Virus record (IMG/VR): IMGVR_UViG_3300047667_000901
Span: 1 to 25,127 of that record
From: a virus
DNA length: 25,127 nt
Direction: 5' to 3' (one strand)
The notes under the pieces are model-generated. The model was not told where the DNA came from, did no database searches, and saw nothing but the letters and a program-made list of their open reading frames with translations. Of this stretch, positions 1 through 6,704 are shown piece after piece. Position 1 is the first letter of the stretch. Each line of letters begins with the position of its first letter. A program made the translations under genes and the position numbers.

Positions 1-728
1 GCTACCCCGTCTATACTTATAGCGTCAAAATCGCCTTCCACTACAATTATTATATTTCTGTCAGGTTTTTGCCTATCAAGATTGAATACATAGTGTGGTG
101 GCTTTGACAACAGATATTTGGGTGTTTTGCTATTTGGCGGGTCGCCAATGTATCGTGCACTATGCCCTACAATTTTATCATTGTAGCGATAGGGTAATAT
201 CATTCGATTTCGGTATTTAATATCACCAGCCGTAAACGCCCAATCTGTCCAATGCAATAATTGCCTGTCATGCAGCATACTCACTCCTTTTTCAAAGTTT
301 TTATGTATTGCTGAAGGGTCAATATCCAACATTAACTTGGTGTGATTGGGCAGTGTAACTTCTGGCCAGTCTGGACTGAATGGTGGTTTTATTTCAGGTA
401 AAGGATTTAGTAGCTGGGCAGTCTCCTCTTCACGCATCAATCCAATATTAATACGTTGCATGTCGCTATTAGATACACCAAATTCACCCAGCAATAAACG
501 CACCCCTGCGCTCATGCGGTGGCCTTTGCTCCATCCTGTTTTTAATTTGCAGTTAAAGCAATGATATACCCATTCATTTTCTCCAAATTGGAATCCACCT
601 CTGCGCTTTTTATCAGCGCGGGGCTGTCCTATGCGAACACAAGCTGGGCAATTGCCTGTCAACCATCCACCACTGGCTGGACGCCATCCTGGAAGTAGTT
701 CACGAACATAATTGATAAAAAGGTGCAT
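1..728 (-). CDS. DNA primase, zinc-ribbon plus TOPRIM, partial (runs off left edge)
   Basis: The reading frame opens with ATG at 728 and stays open to base 1, giving 242 residues of an incomplete protein. A four-cysteine zinc ribbon is visible (C27, C30, C57, C60), typical of the N-terminal template-recognition domain of DnaG and phage primases. Near the truncated end, residues 229-238 read VVEGDFDAIS, the glutamate-containing first motif of a TOPRIM catalytic fold. A basic region (about 160-210) lies between. The expected role is RNA primer synthesis at the phage fork with a gp41-type helicase. It follows the 764-1225 gene on the same strand after 35 bases. No convincing ribosome-binding site precedes the start. 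T4 gp61-like function is inferred; the DnaG-type domain order is directly visible. Confidence 0.85.
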   Translation of the reverse strand, partial: MHLFINYVRELLPGWRPASGGWLTGNCPACVRIGQPRADKKRRGGFQFGENEWVYHCFNCKLKTGWSKGHRMSAGVRLLLGEFGVSNSDMQRINIGLMREEETAQLLNPLPEIKPPFSPDWPEVTLPNHTKLMLDIDPSAIHKNFEKGVSMLHDRQLLHWTDWAFTAGDIKYRNRMILPYRYNDKIVGHSARYIGDPPNSKTPKYLLSKPPHYVFNLDRQKPDRNIIIVVEGDFDAISIDGV

Positions 729-763
729 ATGAATATTATATTACATATTAGAGTGAAAGTCTA

Positions 764-1204
764 TCAGATGTTTAGAGAAATCGTTGTATTATCAATAACT
801 TCAAGTATAAATCGTGGTAGACTGCGGCCTGTTTTTGCAAGTAATATGCGGCCTTGGTCATCTGTATACTCTATTACAAGACTGTACAGACCAGCGCTCA
901 GCGCGCCTGTCGCTGCGCTATTCATTATTAGTGTAGCCGTGCCCTCCACTAATACGTCTGCAATCATCGGCCCGTTCCAAACCTCTACATTCTCTGTATT
1001 ATAGATCCGTGCTGTAACTGTGCGGCCAGCAATAAAACATGGCTGTTGGTTATAGTTACGGAATGCAAAATAAACAACAGCATCCCACCCCTTTGCAACC
1101 TGTATAGGGTTAGGGTTATCGCTAGAGACCCGATATGTACCAGCCCGACGATCATTGGTAGGGCTTGCAACGTGTGGGGTATGATAAACGTATATAACTG
1201 TCAT
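764..1204 (-). CDS. Hypothetical protein, possible Ig-like/baseplate-type virion protein
   Basis: An open frame of 146 aa from ATG 1204; an alternative non-ATG start at 1225 would add 7 residues. I chose 1204 because a late-promoter-like octamer, GATAAATA, lies at 1210-1217 and ends five bases before that ATG. The sequence is rich in beta-branched residues and alternating hydrophobics, with text such as WDAVVYFAFRN, RTVTARIYN and LYSLVIEYTDDQGRILL. This is the look of a beta-sandwich domain as in upper-baseplate or neck proteins of tailed phages. No catalytic motif is visible. It is divergent from the plus-strand gene at 1254. A structural role is inference from composition and the late-type promoter. 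Confidence 0.6.
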   Translation of the reverse strand: MTVIYVYHTPHVASPTNDRRAGTYRVSSDNPNPIQVAKGWDAVVYFAFRNYNQQPCFIAGRTVTARIYNTENVEVWNGPMIADVLVEGTATLIMNSAATGALSAGLYSLVIEYTDDQGRILLAKTGRSLPRFILEVIDNTTISLNI

Positions 1205-1209
1205 ATGTA

Positions 1210-1217
1210 TATTTATC
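1210..1217 (-). promoter_or_regulatory. Late-type promoter octamer GATAAATA
   Basis: On the minus strand the octamer GATAAATA differs at one base from the T4 late consensus TATAAATA. It ends five bases before the ATG at 1204. In T4, transcription starts about six bases after this box, so the message would begin at or beside the start codon. A mirror-image box serves the plus-strand gene 23 bases away. Confidence 0.5.
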
Positions 1218-1240
1218 CAATTCAATCAAGATTTGTTATG

Positions 1241-1248
1241 TATAAATA
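1241..1248 (+). promoter_or_regulatory. Late-type promoter octamer TATAAATA
   Basis: Exact match on the plus strand to the T4 late-promoter consensus. It ends five bases before the ATG at 1254, and no Shine-Dalgarno sequence lies between. It is the only promoter-like element directly ahead of the only plus-strand gene. An exact 8-mer is expected by chance about once in a window this size, so the support is its position and its partner at 1210-1217. Confidence 0.55.
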
Positions 1249-1253
1249 GATGC

Positions 1254-1634
1254 ATGGATGATAATAAAAAATTAGAAGAATTACTTGAACAATTCCCCTT
1301 CCTTACCGTAGCAACTTATGGAAAAAACGAATACCTTGGTATTATTCAAAATCAAGACGGAAACTTAATTAGTATGTACGTTCTTGAAGAAATAAAAACA
1401 CTAGAACTACGAACGCTATTCCTTGAATATGGGGCAGAGTGGTGGTGGGAAACAAATCGAATGATTCCAATCAATATTATATTGGGCCAACGGTTCAAGG
1501 TATTTAGAAATGCATTGCGTACATTTAATATAAAAGACTTTGAAATTAAATATGGACCCAGTGTATGTCTTAAAGACATCATGCAGAAACGAGTTAAGCG
1601 CAAAAATGTTCAATTAATCAAGAAGATATCATAG
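1254..1634 (+). CDS. Conserved T4-like phage hypothetical protein
   Basis: A 126-aa frame from ATG 1254 (MDDNKKLEELLEQFPFLTV...); a TTG at 1233 in the same frame would put the promoter box inside the gene, so it is rejected. The central signature has a WWW cluster followed by NRMIPINIIL, which I recall from small conserved proteins of marine T4-like phages, but I cannot name a function. The tail is basic (QKRVKRKNVQLIKK). It is the only plus-strand gene in the window and its last 17 bases overlap, tail to tail, the end of the oxygenase gene at 1618-2313. Expression is probably late, judging from the TATAAATA box. Confidence 0.75.
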   Translation: MDDNKKLEELLEQFPFLTVATYGKNEYLGIIQNQDGNLISMYVLEEIKTLELRTLFLEYGAEWWWETNRMIPINIILGQRFKVFRNALRTFNIKDFEIKYGPSVCLKDIMQKRVKRKNVQLIKKIS

Positions 1635-2313
1635 CTTCATAAGCCATTACATCTGCAACCACATCCTCATTCAGATAGTTTAGCATTAACATATAGCGAC
1701 TACTAAGTCCGTTATTTGGCATTTGTGAATGTAATACCCGTGTATCCCATATGACAACATCCCCGTATTTAAGTCTGGGCTGAGTAAATTTTGATAGAAA
1801 TTCTGATGTATAATCGCCACGGTAACATTTTTTGATATCCCAATATTTGTTTTGACTGCCTGATAAGAATGCTGTTGTACCACTATCAATAGCAAAATTA
1901 TGCAATGGTGCAGCCACTTGAATACCCAGTAGCCGTGAATCGTTATTCCAGGGCAGATGTCTGTGTGGAGTGTCAACATGGGGCCGTACCAACTTACAGC
2001 CTGTGGCAAGTACGCTAACAGATGATTGATAAAATATTGGACGATCTATAAGTTTGGCTACTATTGGGTCAATTGCTTGCCTGATAGCGGCCAAACCTAT
2101 ATTATCATTTAATGATGTAGTCCAGTAATTTGCCCATTGCACATTGGGTTGGAATTTATTATAGTATTTTCCATCTATATCATGGCCATGACTGGGATAA
2201 TCATAATCATTTTTAAAATATGCCAGTTCATATAACACCAATGGGTCAATCACATTCTTATAGGATACGAATCCATCCTCGACAAAGCATTTATAATGTG
2301 TTCTATTATCCAA
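1618..2313 (-). CDS. 2-oxoglutarate/Fe(II)-dependent dioxygenase, PhyH-like
   Basis: 231 aa. The non-haem iron triad is visible: H112-x-D114 in RPHVDTPH and distal H195 in TRVLHSQMPN, followed by R206, the usual 2-oxoglutarate carboxylate ligand. The spacing and a conserved KYGDVVIWDTRVLHS block fit the phytanoyl-CoA dioxygenase branch of the double-stranded beta-helix superfamily. Members hydroxylate small molecules, lipids or modified nucleobases; the phage substrate is unknown. The start appears to be TTG at 2313, because the upstream gene ends at 2306 and no ATG fits the N-terminus; AGAAG lies six bases upstream as a weak ribosome-binding site. It is translationally coupled to the DnaE-like gene by an 8-base overlap and converges with the plus-strand gene. 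Confidence 0.8.
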   Translation of the reverse strand: MDNRTHYKCFVEDGFVSYKNVIDPLVLYELAYFKNDYDYPSHGHDIDGKYYNKFQPNVQWANYWTTSLNDNIGLAAIRQAIDPIVAKLIDRPIFYQSSVSVLATGCKLVRPHVDTPHRHLPWNNDSRLLGIQVAAPLHNFAIDSGTTAFLSGSQNKYWDIKKCYRGDYTSEFLSKFTQPRLKYGDVVIWDTRVLHSQMPNNGLSSRYMLMLNYLNEDVVADVMAYEAMISS

Positions 2314-2872
2314 CGAGTTCTTCTATAATTAAATTCATGTGCAATTTAACTGCCAATGCATACGACACTGCATGACTTTTCTTAAAGGCATACCCTTCTT
2401 CAGTCTTGGACCAAACGTGCTGATTGACATAGTTCCAGTTCCTGCCAACTAAATTTCTCTTTGCTGGTCGGATCATAGCTAACACTGCGGCAAGCTGCAT
2501 CAAATCTTTGGGTTTCATTTTCTTACAAATGTCACTATGTCCACGCATGTGAAATACCATGTCACAGAATTCTTCTTCTTCAAGCAACTCCCATACTGGC
2601 TCACGATCAAGCAAGGCAAGCTGATGCTGTTCGTCACGTATTCCTTTGTATATGGATACATTAAGTACATCGATTTTAAAATACCCCAATGCCTCAGCCT
2701 CAGCATAGTCAATACTGCAACGACCGGTGAAAGGATTAACTGGGACTTCATGAAAATACACCCCTGTATTATGCTTTACCTTGCCATTATTCGCTACTAC
2801 ATGAGTGAACAATTCCAATACGCGATCTCGATCTGGAACGTCTATGTCAATATCAGTTACTGTTGGTTTCAT
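2306..2872 (-). CDS. Miniature stand-alone DnaE-like (DNA polymerase III alpha) protein
   Basis: 188 aa. The text aligns by eye, in order, to the catalytic core of bacterial DNA polymerase III alpha. Residues 6-12 TDIDIDV match the PDxDxDF palm motif; 64-69 YFKIDV match the KFDFLG motif; about 93-135 (WELL, FHMRGHSDICKKMKPKDL, then AAVLAMIRP) match the block around FQLESRGMKDLIKRL and ALFRPGP; 160-172 GYAFKKSHAVSYA match GYGFNKSHSAAYA. The three catalytic aspartates (E. coli D401, D403, D555) correspond to D7, D9 and D68, all retained. The PHP, thumb, beta-binding and tau-binding regions of the roughly 1,160-aa parent are absent, and the core is compressed. Activity is unknown; it could be a minimal nucleotidyl transferase or a regulatory derivative. 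It sits between two small genes with overlapping starts. Confidence 0.7.
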   Translation of the reverse strand: MKPTVTDIDIDVPDRDRVLELFTHVVANNGKVKHNTGVYFHEVPVNPFTGRCSIDYAEAEALGYFKIDVLNVSIYKGIRDEQHQLALLDREPVWELLEEEEFCDMVFHMRGHSDICKKMKPKDLMQLAAVLAMIRPAKRNLVGRNWNYVNQHVWSKTEEGYAFKKSHAVSYALAVKLHMNLIIEELVG

Positions 2873-2873
2873 T

Positions 2874-3092
2874 TTAGTCCCATGTCATTTTGAATAATAC
2901 AAATAGTTCTGCAGTAACTCCATGTACTTCAGGTTGCTTTCCCAGCCAAGTTATGTATCTTAGATCATTCTCGCTACACCATCCATAAAATTTAGTCAGA
3001 TCTGTTGGTGTGAAATGGCAGATGATCATTTCTGATTCTGGTATATATGTAAATTTGTCTGATATTTTAAATTCTTCAGAGTCCATTTCCAT
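2874..3092 (-). CDS. Hypothetical protein, 72 aa
   Basis: Start placed at ATG 3092, just inside the end of the upstream gene (stop 3095-3097), giving MEMDSEEFKISDKFTYIPES...; a second ATG at 3086 is equally possible. A longer in-frame reading to 3137 would only duplicate upstream coding sequence. The stop TAA is followed by AATG of the DnaE-like gene, so the two are probably co-translated. The protein looks alpha/beta with hydrophobic strands (MIICHFTPTDL, ELFVLFKMTW). No motif is recognised. Confidence 0.6.
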   Translation of the reverse strand: MEMDSEEFKISDKFTYIPESEMIICHFTPTDLTKFYGWCSENDLRYITWLGKQPEVHGVTAELFVLFKMTWD

Positions 3093-3094
3093 TT

Positions 3095-3352
3095 TTAAAA
3101 TGGTACAGGCTGGGCGGCTTGAACTGGGCAACCCCATTTATGGTTAAATCCAAGACAAGTACATGCATGCCATCCATTTTCTTCGTTTTCTTCTTCAGCT
3201 TGAATTTTTGCAATCCGAATACGTTTGGCATCCGCAAAGCTATCGGCCTTAACAAAAGTGCCGTCACGAAATCTGTAATATGGCTTTCCAATCTCTGCCA
3301 TTTTACGTTCGCATTCAGCCCATTCCTCGTCATCATTCCATTGATCATTCAT
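3095..3352 (-). CDS. Hypothetical protein, 85 aa, C-terminal Cys/His cluster
   Basis: The N-terminal half is charged and predicted helical (DEEWAECERKMAEIGKPYYR, then FADAKRIRIAKIQAEEENEE). It is followed by a HACTC...HKWGC cluster of three cysteines and two histidines that could bind zinc. The ATG follows directly on the TAA of the upstream gene. Function unknown. Confidence 0.6.
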   Translation of the reverse strand: MNDQWNDDEEWAECERKMAEIGKPYYRFRDGTFVKADSFADAKRIRIAKIQAEEENEENGWHACTCLGFNHKWGCPVQAAQPVPF

Positions 3353-3697
3353 TTATATATCCTTAGTCGATTTGGTGTTGTCCTGCCGTCTATTACCGTA
3401 GGGGTCAGGAGGAGGTGGGCGAGTTGTGATCTGCGAAGGAAAAGTATTTCGCCCTCCTTTATTAGTTTTCCCCTCAGTAATGGGTTGGTTCACTTTGGAT
3501 AGAGCTGGGCCGGTACCTCCGGCGTCAGGAAATCTGTTGGGTTGAAAATAGCCGTGGCCGAGATTGCCATTTTCATCCGGTGTAAGCCAGCCCTCATAAA
3601 TGGACATATTGTTTGTTGTTTGTTGTGCGCTTACTCTGCGGCCCAACCAATAAGCAAAGACTAGCCCAATTGCTAATCCAGATAAAAATTCAATCAT
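3353..3697 (-). CDS. Small membrane-anchored proline-rich protein
   Basis: 114 aa. Residues 4-19 (FLSGLAIGLVFAYWLG) form one transmembrane segment immediately followed by two arginines, the positive-inside signature of an N-out/C-in anchor, though orientation is not certain. The remainder is a low-complexity, Pro/Gly/Asn-rich tail including TTRPPPPDPYG. A good ribosome-binding site, AAAGGA, precedes the ATG by about six bases. No lysis or holin function can be argued because only one segment exists and the tail is long. Function unknown. Confidence 0.6.
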   Translation of the reverse strand: MIEFLSGLAIGLVFAYWLGRRVSAQQTTNNMSIYEGWLTPDENGNLGHGYFQPNRFPDAGGTGPALSKVNQPITEGKTNKGGRNTFPSQITTRPPPPDPYGNRRQDNTKSTKDI

Positions 3698-3721
3698 ATC
3701 ATTTCCTTTGGTGATGTTTGA

Positions 3722-4183
3722 TTAATACACATAAACTATCTCGCCATTTTCATATATCACATCAGGCTCGTCTGTGCAGTTGTATAATTGTTTCCATGCT
3801 GCTAGTTCTTTCTCCAGCTCACTATTATCTGGTTTCCACATTTTTGCATACTTGAGCACATTGGGGCGATCATCGTTAGCACACACCAGAGGAATTGCGC
3901 AACTGTCGCGTCCTTCTAGAGTTGTGTTTTCGTGGCCCAGGTACGTGTGTTCCAATGCAGCAATCTTGTCAAACTCTTTTTGGTTGACTCGCAGTGTAAC
4001 TTTGCTGAAATTGTTTTCGAGCCAGTCCATGTACATCGGATACATTGGATCAGCATTAAACAAATTCATCTGAGCAAACTTCATATGAGCGGCCAACACT
4101 GAGTGCGCAACAAGAGTTGGCACCATAAAGTCTGGTACCTGATCTAATACTGCAATATACATTTTCATTGTTCTATCTTTCAT
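3722..4183 (-). CDS. Possible peptidyl-tRNA hydrolase Pth2-like protein
   Basis: 153 aa. The opening MKMYIAVLDQVPDFMVPTLV followed by AHSVLAAHMKF resembles the first strand and helix of the Pth2 fold (K-x-V-x-V ... A-x-Q-x-A-H-A). KVTLRVNQKEFDKI is placed like its KIVLKV-x-xEEEL strand-helix, and a later T-x-LEG-x-x-SCAIPLV corresponds to the T-V-L-A-I-G-P core strand. Known Pth2 enzymes release tRNA from stalled peptides; phage relatives may be inactive or have another role. Starts at 4183, 4168 and 4162 are all possible; 4183 abuts the upstream TAG. Assignment is by visual pattern only. Confidence 0.45.
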   Translation of the reverse strand: MKDRTMKMYIAVLDQVPDFMVPTLVAHSVLAAHMKFAQMNLFNADPMYPMYMDWLENNFSKVTLRVNQKEFDKIAALEHTYLGHENTTLEGRDSCAIPLVCANDDRPNVLKYAKMWKPDNSELEKELAAWKQLYNCTDEPDVIYENGEIVYVY

Positions 4184-4510
4184 CTAATCCCAATAAGGGT
4201 CAATTTCAATATTGCCCATATCATGCCCTGCTATTTTTAACACGGCCCATATAGCTGAATGTACAATAATTGTTTCAGCGTTGCAAGTCATTATTTTAAA
4301 TTCTACTAACCAATCTGACATAGCACCTTCATTAGTTGCTATATTGGCCATAACATGTGGGTTGTATGGGTAAATATATGTCGTTGGGTTATTTTTAACT
4401 TCTTGCAATGTTTCGTAAGATATCTCTGCCTCGAGCAAGGATTTTGCTGCGTCGGTTTCGTCGATATCTAGAAGGTCTTTAATTGTTTTTAAAAATTTTA
4501 GGTTACTCAT
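4184..4510 (-). CDS. Hypothetical protein, 108 aa
   Basis: An acidic alpha-helical protein: the N-terminal 40 residues (MSNLKFLKTIKDLLDIDETD and following) look like a helical bundle; the middle (PTTYIYPYNPHVMANI) is mixed. No known motif. It is the first gene after a 76-base gap holding a promoter-like sequence, and its stop codon TAG abuts the ATG of the Pth2-like gene. Confidence 0.6.
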   Translation of the reverse strand: MSNLKFLKTIKDLLDIDETDAAKSLLEAEISYETLQEVKNNPTTYIYPYNPHVMANIATNEGAMSDWLVEFKIMTCNAETIIVHSAIWAVLKIAGHDMGNIEIDPYWD

Positions 4511-4527
4511 TGTGTTGTGTACTTTTC

Positions 4528-4557
4528 ATTATCTTCTCCAGTCATTGTTTGAGTCAA
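4528..4557 (-). promoter_or_regulatory. Possible sigma-70-type promoter ahead of the 108-aa gene
   Basis: On the minus strand TTGACT (4552-4557) is followed after 18 bases by GATAAT (4528-4533), five of six matches in each box. The spacing is one base over the optimum. It lies in the longest gap of the 1-6 kb gene run, about 18 bases before the ATG at 4510. A 12-codon open frame begins inside the promoter and ends with TGA overlapping that ATG. Confidence 0.35.
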
Positions 4558-4586
4558 TCGAACCCGCAGTATCTTTGGTAATTCAC

Positions 4587-4832
4587 TTATTCTGCTACAT
4601 GACCGCTGTCTGGGTCTTTCCGATATTCGTCGGCGCCCAGGTTAAGCAACTTTGTTAAATGTTCTTGGTCGAAATTACTGGCTGGTTCAACCATGTTGAT
4701 TAAATTGTGTCCATGCCTGTGCCTGCACCGCCCGTGGTATAACGCATATCCTTTGCCATGCGGCTCAATGCTGTATTTTGCTTCGCATGTGCAAGGGCCG
4801 CATATATCAGCAAACTTTTCTTCAGGTGTCAT
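4587..4832 (-). CDS. Hypothetical small Cys/His-rich protein
   Basis: 81 aa from ATG 4832, which lies one base after the TGA of the upstream gene; the longer in-frame reading to 4862 overlaps that gene. It contains CGPCTC near residue 11 and CRHRHGH in the middle, a possible zinc site of three cysteines followed by a Cys and three histidines. The rest has no recognised motif. Confidence 0.55.
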   Translation of the reverse strand: MTPEEKFADICGPCTCEAKYSIEPHGKGYALYHGRCRHRHGHNLINMVEPASNFDQEHLTKLLNLGADEYRKDPDSGHVAE

Positions 4833-4833
4833 A

Positions 4834-5058
4834 TCACTTGCTCTTAGATGCTGACGCCACACGGTCAGCTCGCGTCTGGCCCCGATTAAGAGCGTCTGGA
4901 TCTATGTTTAGCCGGTCGGCGATAGAACATGCTTCGGCTTCAGTTCTTGTTGACGTTACAAGAATTGATTTGGCAACTACAACGTCCCACAGTTCCTGTG
5001 ATTGGCGATGAGTTTGTGTGTTCGGGCGTACCGAATAGTCGTTGCTTGGGGCTGTCAT
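4834..5058 (-). CDS. Hypothetical protein, 74 aa
   Basis: Starts at ATG 5058 behind AGGA at seven bases. The polar N-terminus (SNDYSVRPNTQTHRQSQ) precedes a short strand (WDVVVAKSILVT) and a helical stretch with EAEACSIADRLNIDPDALNR. It lies between two small zinc-type proteins in a compact run. Function not recognised. Confidence 0.5.
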   Translation of the reverse strand: MTAPSNDYSVRPNTQTHRQSQELWDVVVAKSILVTSTRTEAEACSIADRLNIDPDALNRGQTRADRVASASKSK

Positions 5059-5066
5059 AATTTATC

Positions 5067-5300
5067 CTATGTAGGGCTGGGTTGGGCAGTATAGCCCAAA
5101 TTGGTTGCTAGTTTATGTAATTCAGTAATCTTGTCTTTGCGGGCTGTTAATTCATTACCGCAATGTGTGCACATCCAATTGGCATTGACAGCTTGATTGT
5201 AAGTCAGTCGATGCTTATCAGTTGCACTACATGTGTATAATGGTTTACCAGGCGGAGTAGTCAATTTGTGGTGGGGTAATTTGTAGTTTGAATAATTCAT
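5067..5300 (-). CDS. Hypothetical small zinc-ribbon-like protein
   Basis: 77 aa from ATG 5300, whose ATGA overlaps the TGA of the zinc-finger gene upstream; the longer reading to 5324 is inside that gene. YTCSATDKHRL and WMCTHCGNEL provide one cysteine, a histidine and a CxxC pair, which could form a small zinc site. The C-terminus is a basic helix (KDKITELHKLATNLG). Probably translationally coupled to its upstream neighbour. Confidence 0.6.
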   Translation of the reverse strand: MNYSNYKLPHHKLTTPPGKPLYTCSATDKHRLTYNQAVNANWMCTHCGNELTARKDKITELHKLATNLGYTAQPSPT

Positions 5301-5962
5301 GTTGTCAATACCTTCTCTATCCATATAACTGTGGGCTTGTTAAGGTCAAGTTTTCGTTGCCAAAATCCCAAGTCGATAGTATCTGCAATTTCTCCAAGTA
5401 ATTCTGTTGGCAATAAATCCAGCTTTTGTTTTGCTACGCTATGTCCCAGGAATACCCAGGGAGATATCTTACCCATCTTAATATCATGCACCAATGCAAA
5501 CGGCTGGATTTCATTCCAATACTCTGACCAATGGTATCCTGTGCGTTCTGACCATTTGTCAGCGTGTATAACAAACCGCTCCAAGGCACGTTCTGCTGTT
5601 TCTCGTTTACTGTGCTCTGCCAAGTAGACATTGTATACACTATCCTTGCACCACATGTCAACTGGTTTTTTCTTTTCAATTAACCAAACAAGATATCGCT
5701 CTGGAGCAAGAACGCGGGTTTCTAATATGTAAAGACCAAATCTAACAAATGCGCTATAATATTGGCTCTTCATAAAAGCCTTATAGTCTTTTTTGCTATT
5801 GTGCCCCATTGCAATGCGATACCAGTCATTAAAGTATGAGAGGCCCAGCATAATATGTCGCTCATCTTTTTGCAAATATCGCTTTTTGTCACGACACATG
5901 TGAGCAGCGATAGTACGCTCCTGCTTATAACTCTTACCGCAATATTCACATTTAAAGCTCAT
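5297..5962 (-). CDS. Conserved phage protein with N-terminal C2H2-type zinc finger
   Basis: 221 aa. It opens with FKCEYCGKSYKQERTIAAHM followed by C, a CxxC...H/C finger in which the last ligand is probably the cysteine after the histidine. This is followed by a basic stretch (RDKKRYLQKDER) and a long mostly helical body with many aromatics (YFNDWYRIAMG, YYSAFVRFGLYI, YHWSEYWNEIQPF). Such N-finger proteins are familiar from T4-like marine phages, without known function; nucleic-acid binding is the natural inference. The ATG overlaps the stop of the gp62-like gene (ATGA), so it belongs to that transcript. Confidence 0.7.
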   Translation of the reverse strand: MSFKCEYCGKSYKQERTIAAHMCRDKKRYLQKDERHIMLGLSYFNDWYRIAMGHNSKKDYKAFMKSQYYSAFVRFGLYILETRVLAPERYLVWLIEKKKPVDMWCKDSVYNVYLAEHSKRETAERALERFVIHADKWSERTGYHWSEYWNEIQPFALVHDIKMGKISPWVFLGHSVAKQKLDLLPTELLGEIADTIDLGFWQRKLDLNKPTVIWIEKVLTT

Positions 5963-6426
5963 TTTAGTAACGCTTTGATCTCTTTATCACCTAGGCCATG
6001 TTCTTTTAGCAATTCTCTTATATCATCCTTGTCCTGCATTTTAATCAATGTTTCAATTTCATCGTCATTAAAATGTGGGTACTTTGTTTCATAAAATGCA
6101 AACAATTTAGGATTCTTACTTTTATCTTTCTTCCTTTTCATAGGTGCAATCCATTGATGGAATTGCGTTGTCCCAATTGCTGCACACTGTAACAGGCGCC
6201 ATTGGAGTTCAGGGTGTTTTCGCATATCGTTAAAGTTAACATTAACAAGTTCGTTAACCATTGTCAAGTAGTGCTCGTTAATTTCAGTCACATTACTGTT
6301 GGTACTTGCTGCGTATCGCATCATCACATACATGCTCAGACTTTTTTGGTCTTCTTCACTTAGTTCAGAGTACCATGTAAAATTGCGGCGGTCAAGTGCT
6401 GTCATCTCTTCTTTAATTGTTGGCAT
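5959..6426 (-). CDS. Putative sliding-clamp loader small subunit (gp62-like)
   Basis: 155 aa, mostly helical. The pattern of an N-terminal aromatic helix (RRNFTWYSELSEEDQKSLSM), then YVMMRYAAS, a central NELVN block, HPELQWRLLQCAAIGTTQFH and the final WI resembles how I remember gp62 clamp-loader subunits of T4-like phages. In T4, gp62 joins four gp44 ATPases to load gp45. No gp44, regA or gp45 gene is in this window, so there is no neighbourhood support. T4 gp62 is somewhat longer (187 aa). The assignment is from memory of the pattern and could be wrong. Confidence 0.45.
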   Translation of the reverse strand: MPTIKEEMTALDRRNFTWYSELSEEDQKSLSMYVMMRYAASTNSNVTEINEHYLTMVNELVNVNFNDMRKHPELQWRLLQCAAIGTTQFHQWIAPMKRKKDKSKNPKLFAFYETKYPHFNDDEIETLIKMQDKDDIRELLKEHGLGDKEIKALLK

Positions 6427-6661
6427 TGTGTTTTCCTGTTATCTTGGTTGATGTCGGCAAATAATTTGTCTTTTTCAACATAACTACATCATTGTTGGAT
6501 TCCATAAGACCGTAACGTGTCATGAAGCTCACCACTGGGGCAGGGGTAACCACTGGTGCAGGGGAGGAAGTAGATGTAAGCATCAGGGGGACATAAGGGC
6601 AATAGTACGCTATGCCGCCGCCTTCCTCTGGCAGGGGCAACATCGATGTTATAATGATCAT
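6413..6661 (-). CDS. Doubtful small ORF, low-complexity
   Basis: 82 aa from ATG 6661 to a stop that overlaps the gp62-like gene by 14 bases. The sequence carries a Pro/Val repeat (PAPVVTPAPVV) and a glycine run (PEEGGGIAYY). No Shine-Dalgarno is visible. A 13-codon frame just upstream ends with TGA overlapping this ATG. It fills the only space between two convincing genes, so it may be real, but nothing in the protein supports a function. Confidence 0.35.
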   Translation of the reverse strand: MIIITSMLPLPEEGGGIAYYCPYVPLMLTSTSSPAPVVTPAPVVSFMTRYGLMESNNDVVMLKKTNYLPTSTKITGKHNANN

Positions 6662-6704
6662 GGCGTTACACAATATTTACCCAGGGCACTTGATTGCATG
6701 AATA

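Noticed and set aside
6661-6704. GTAAATA before the 82-aa ORF as a late promoter
   Set aside because: It lacks the leading two bases of the octamer found elsewhere, and the ORF itself is doubtful.
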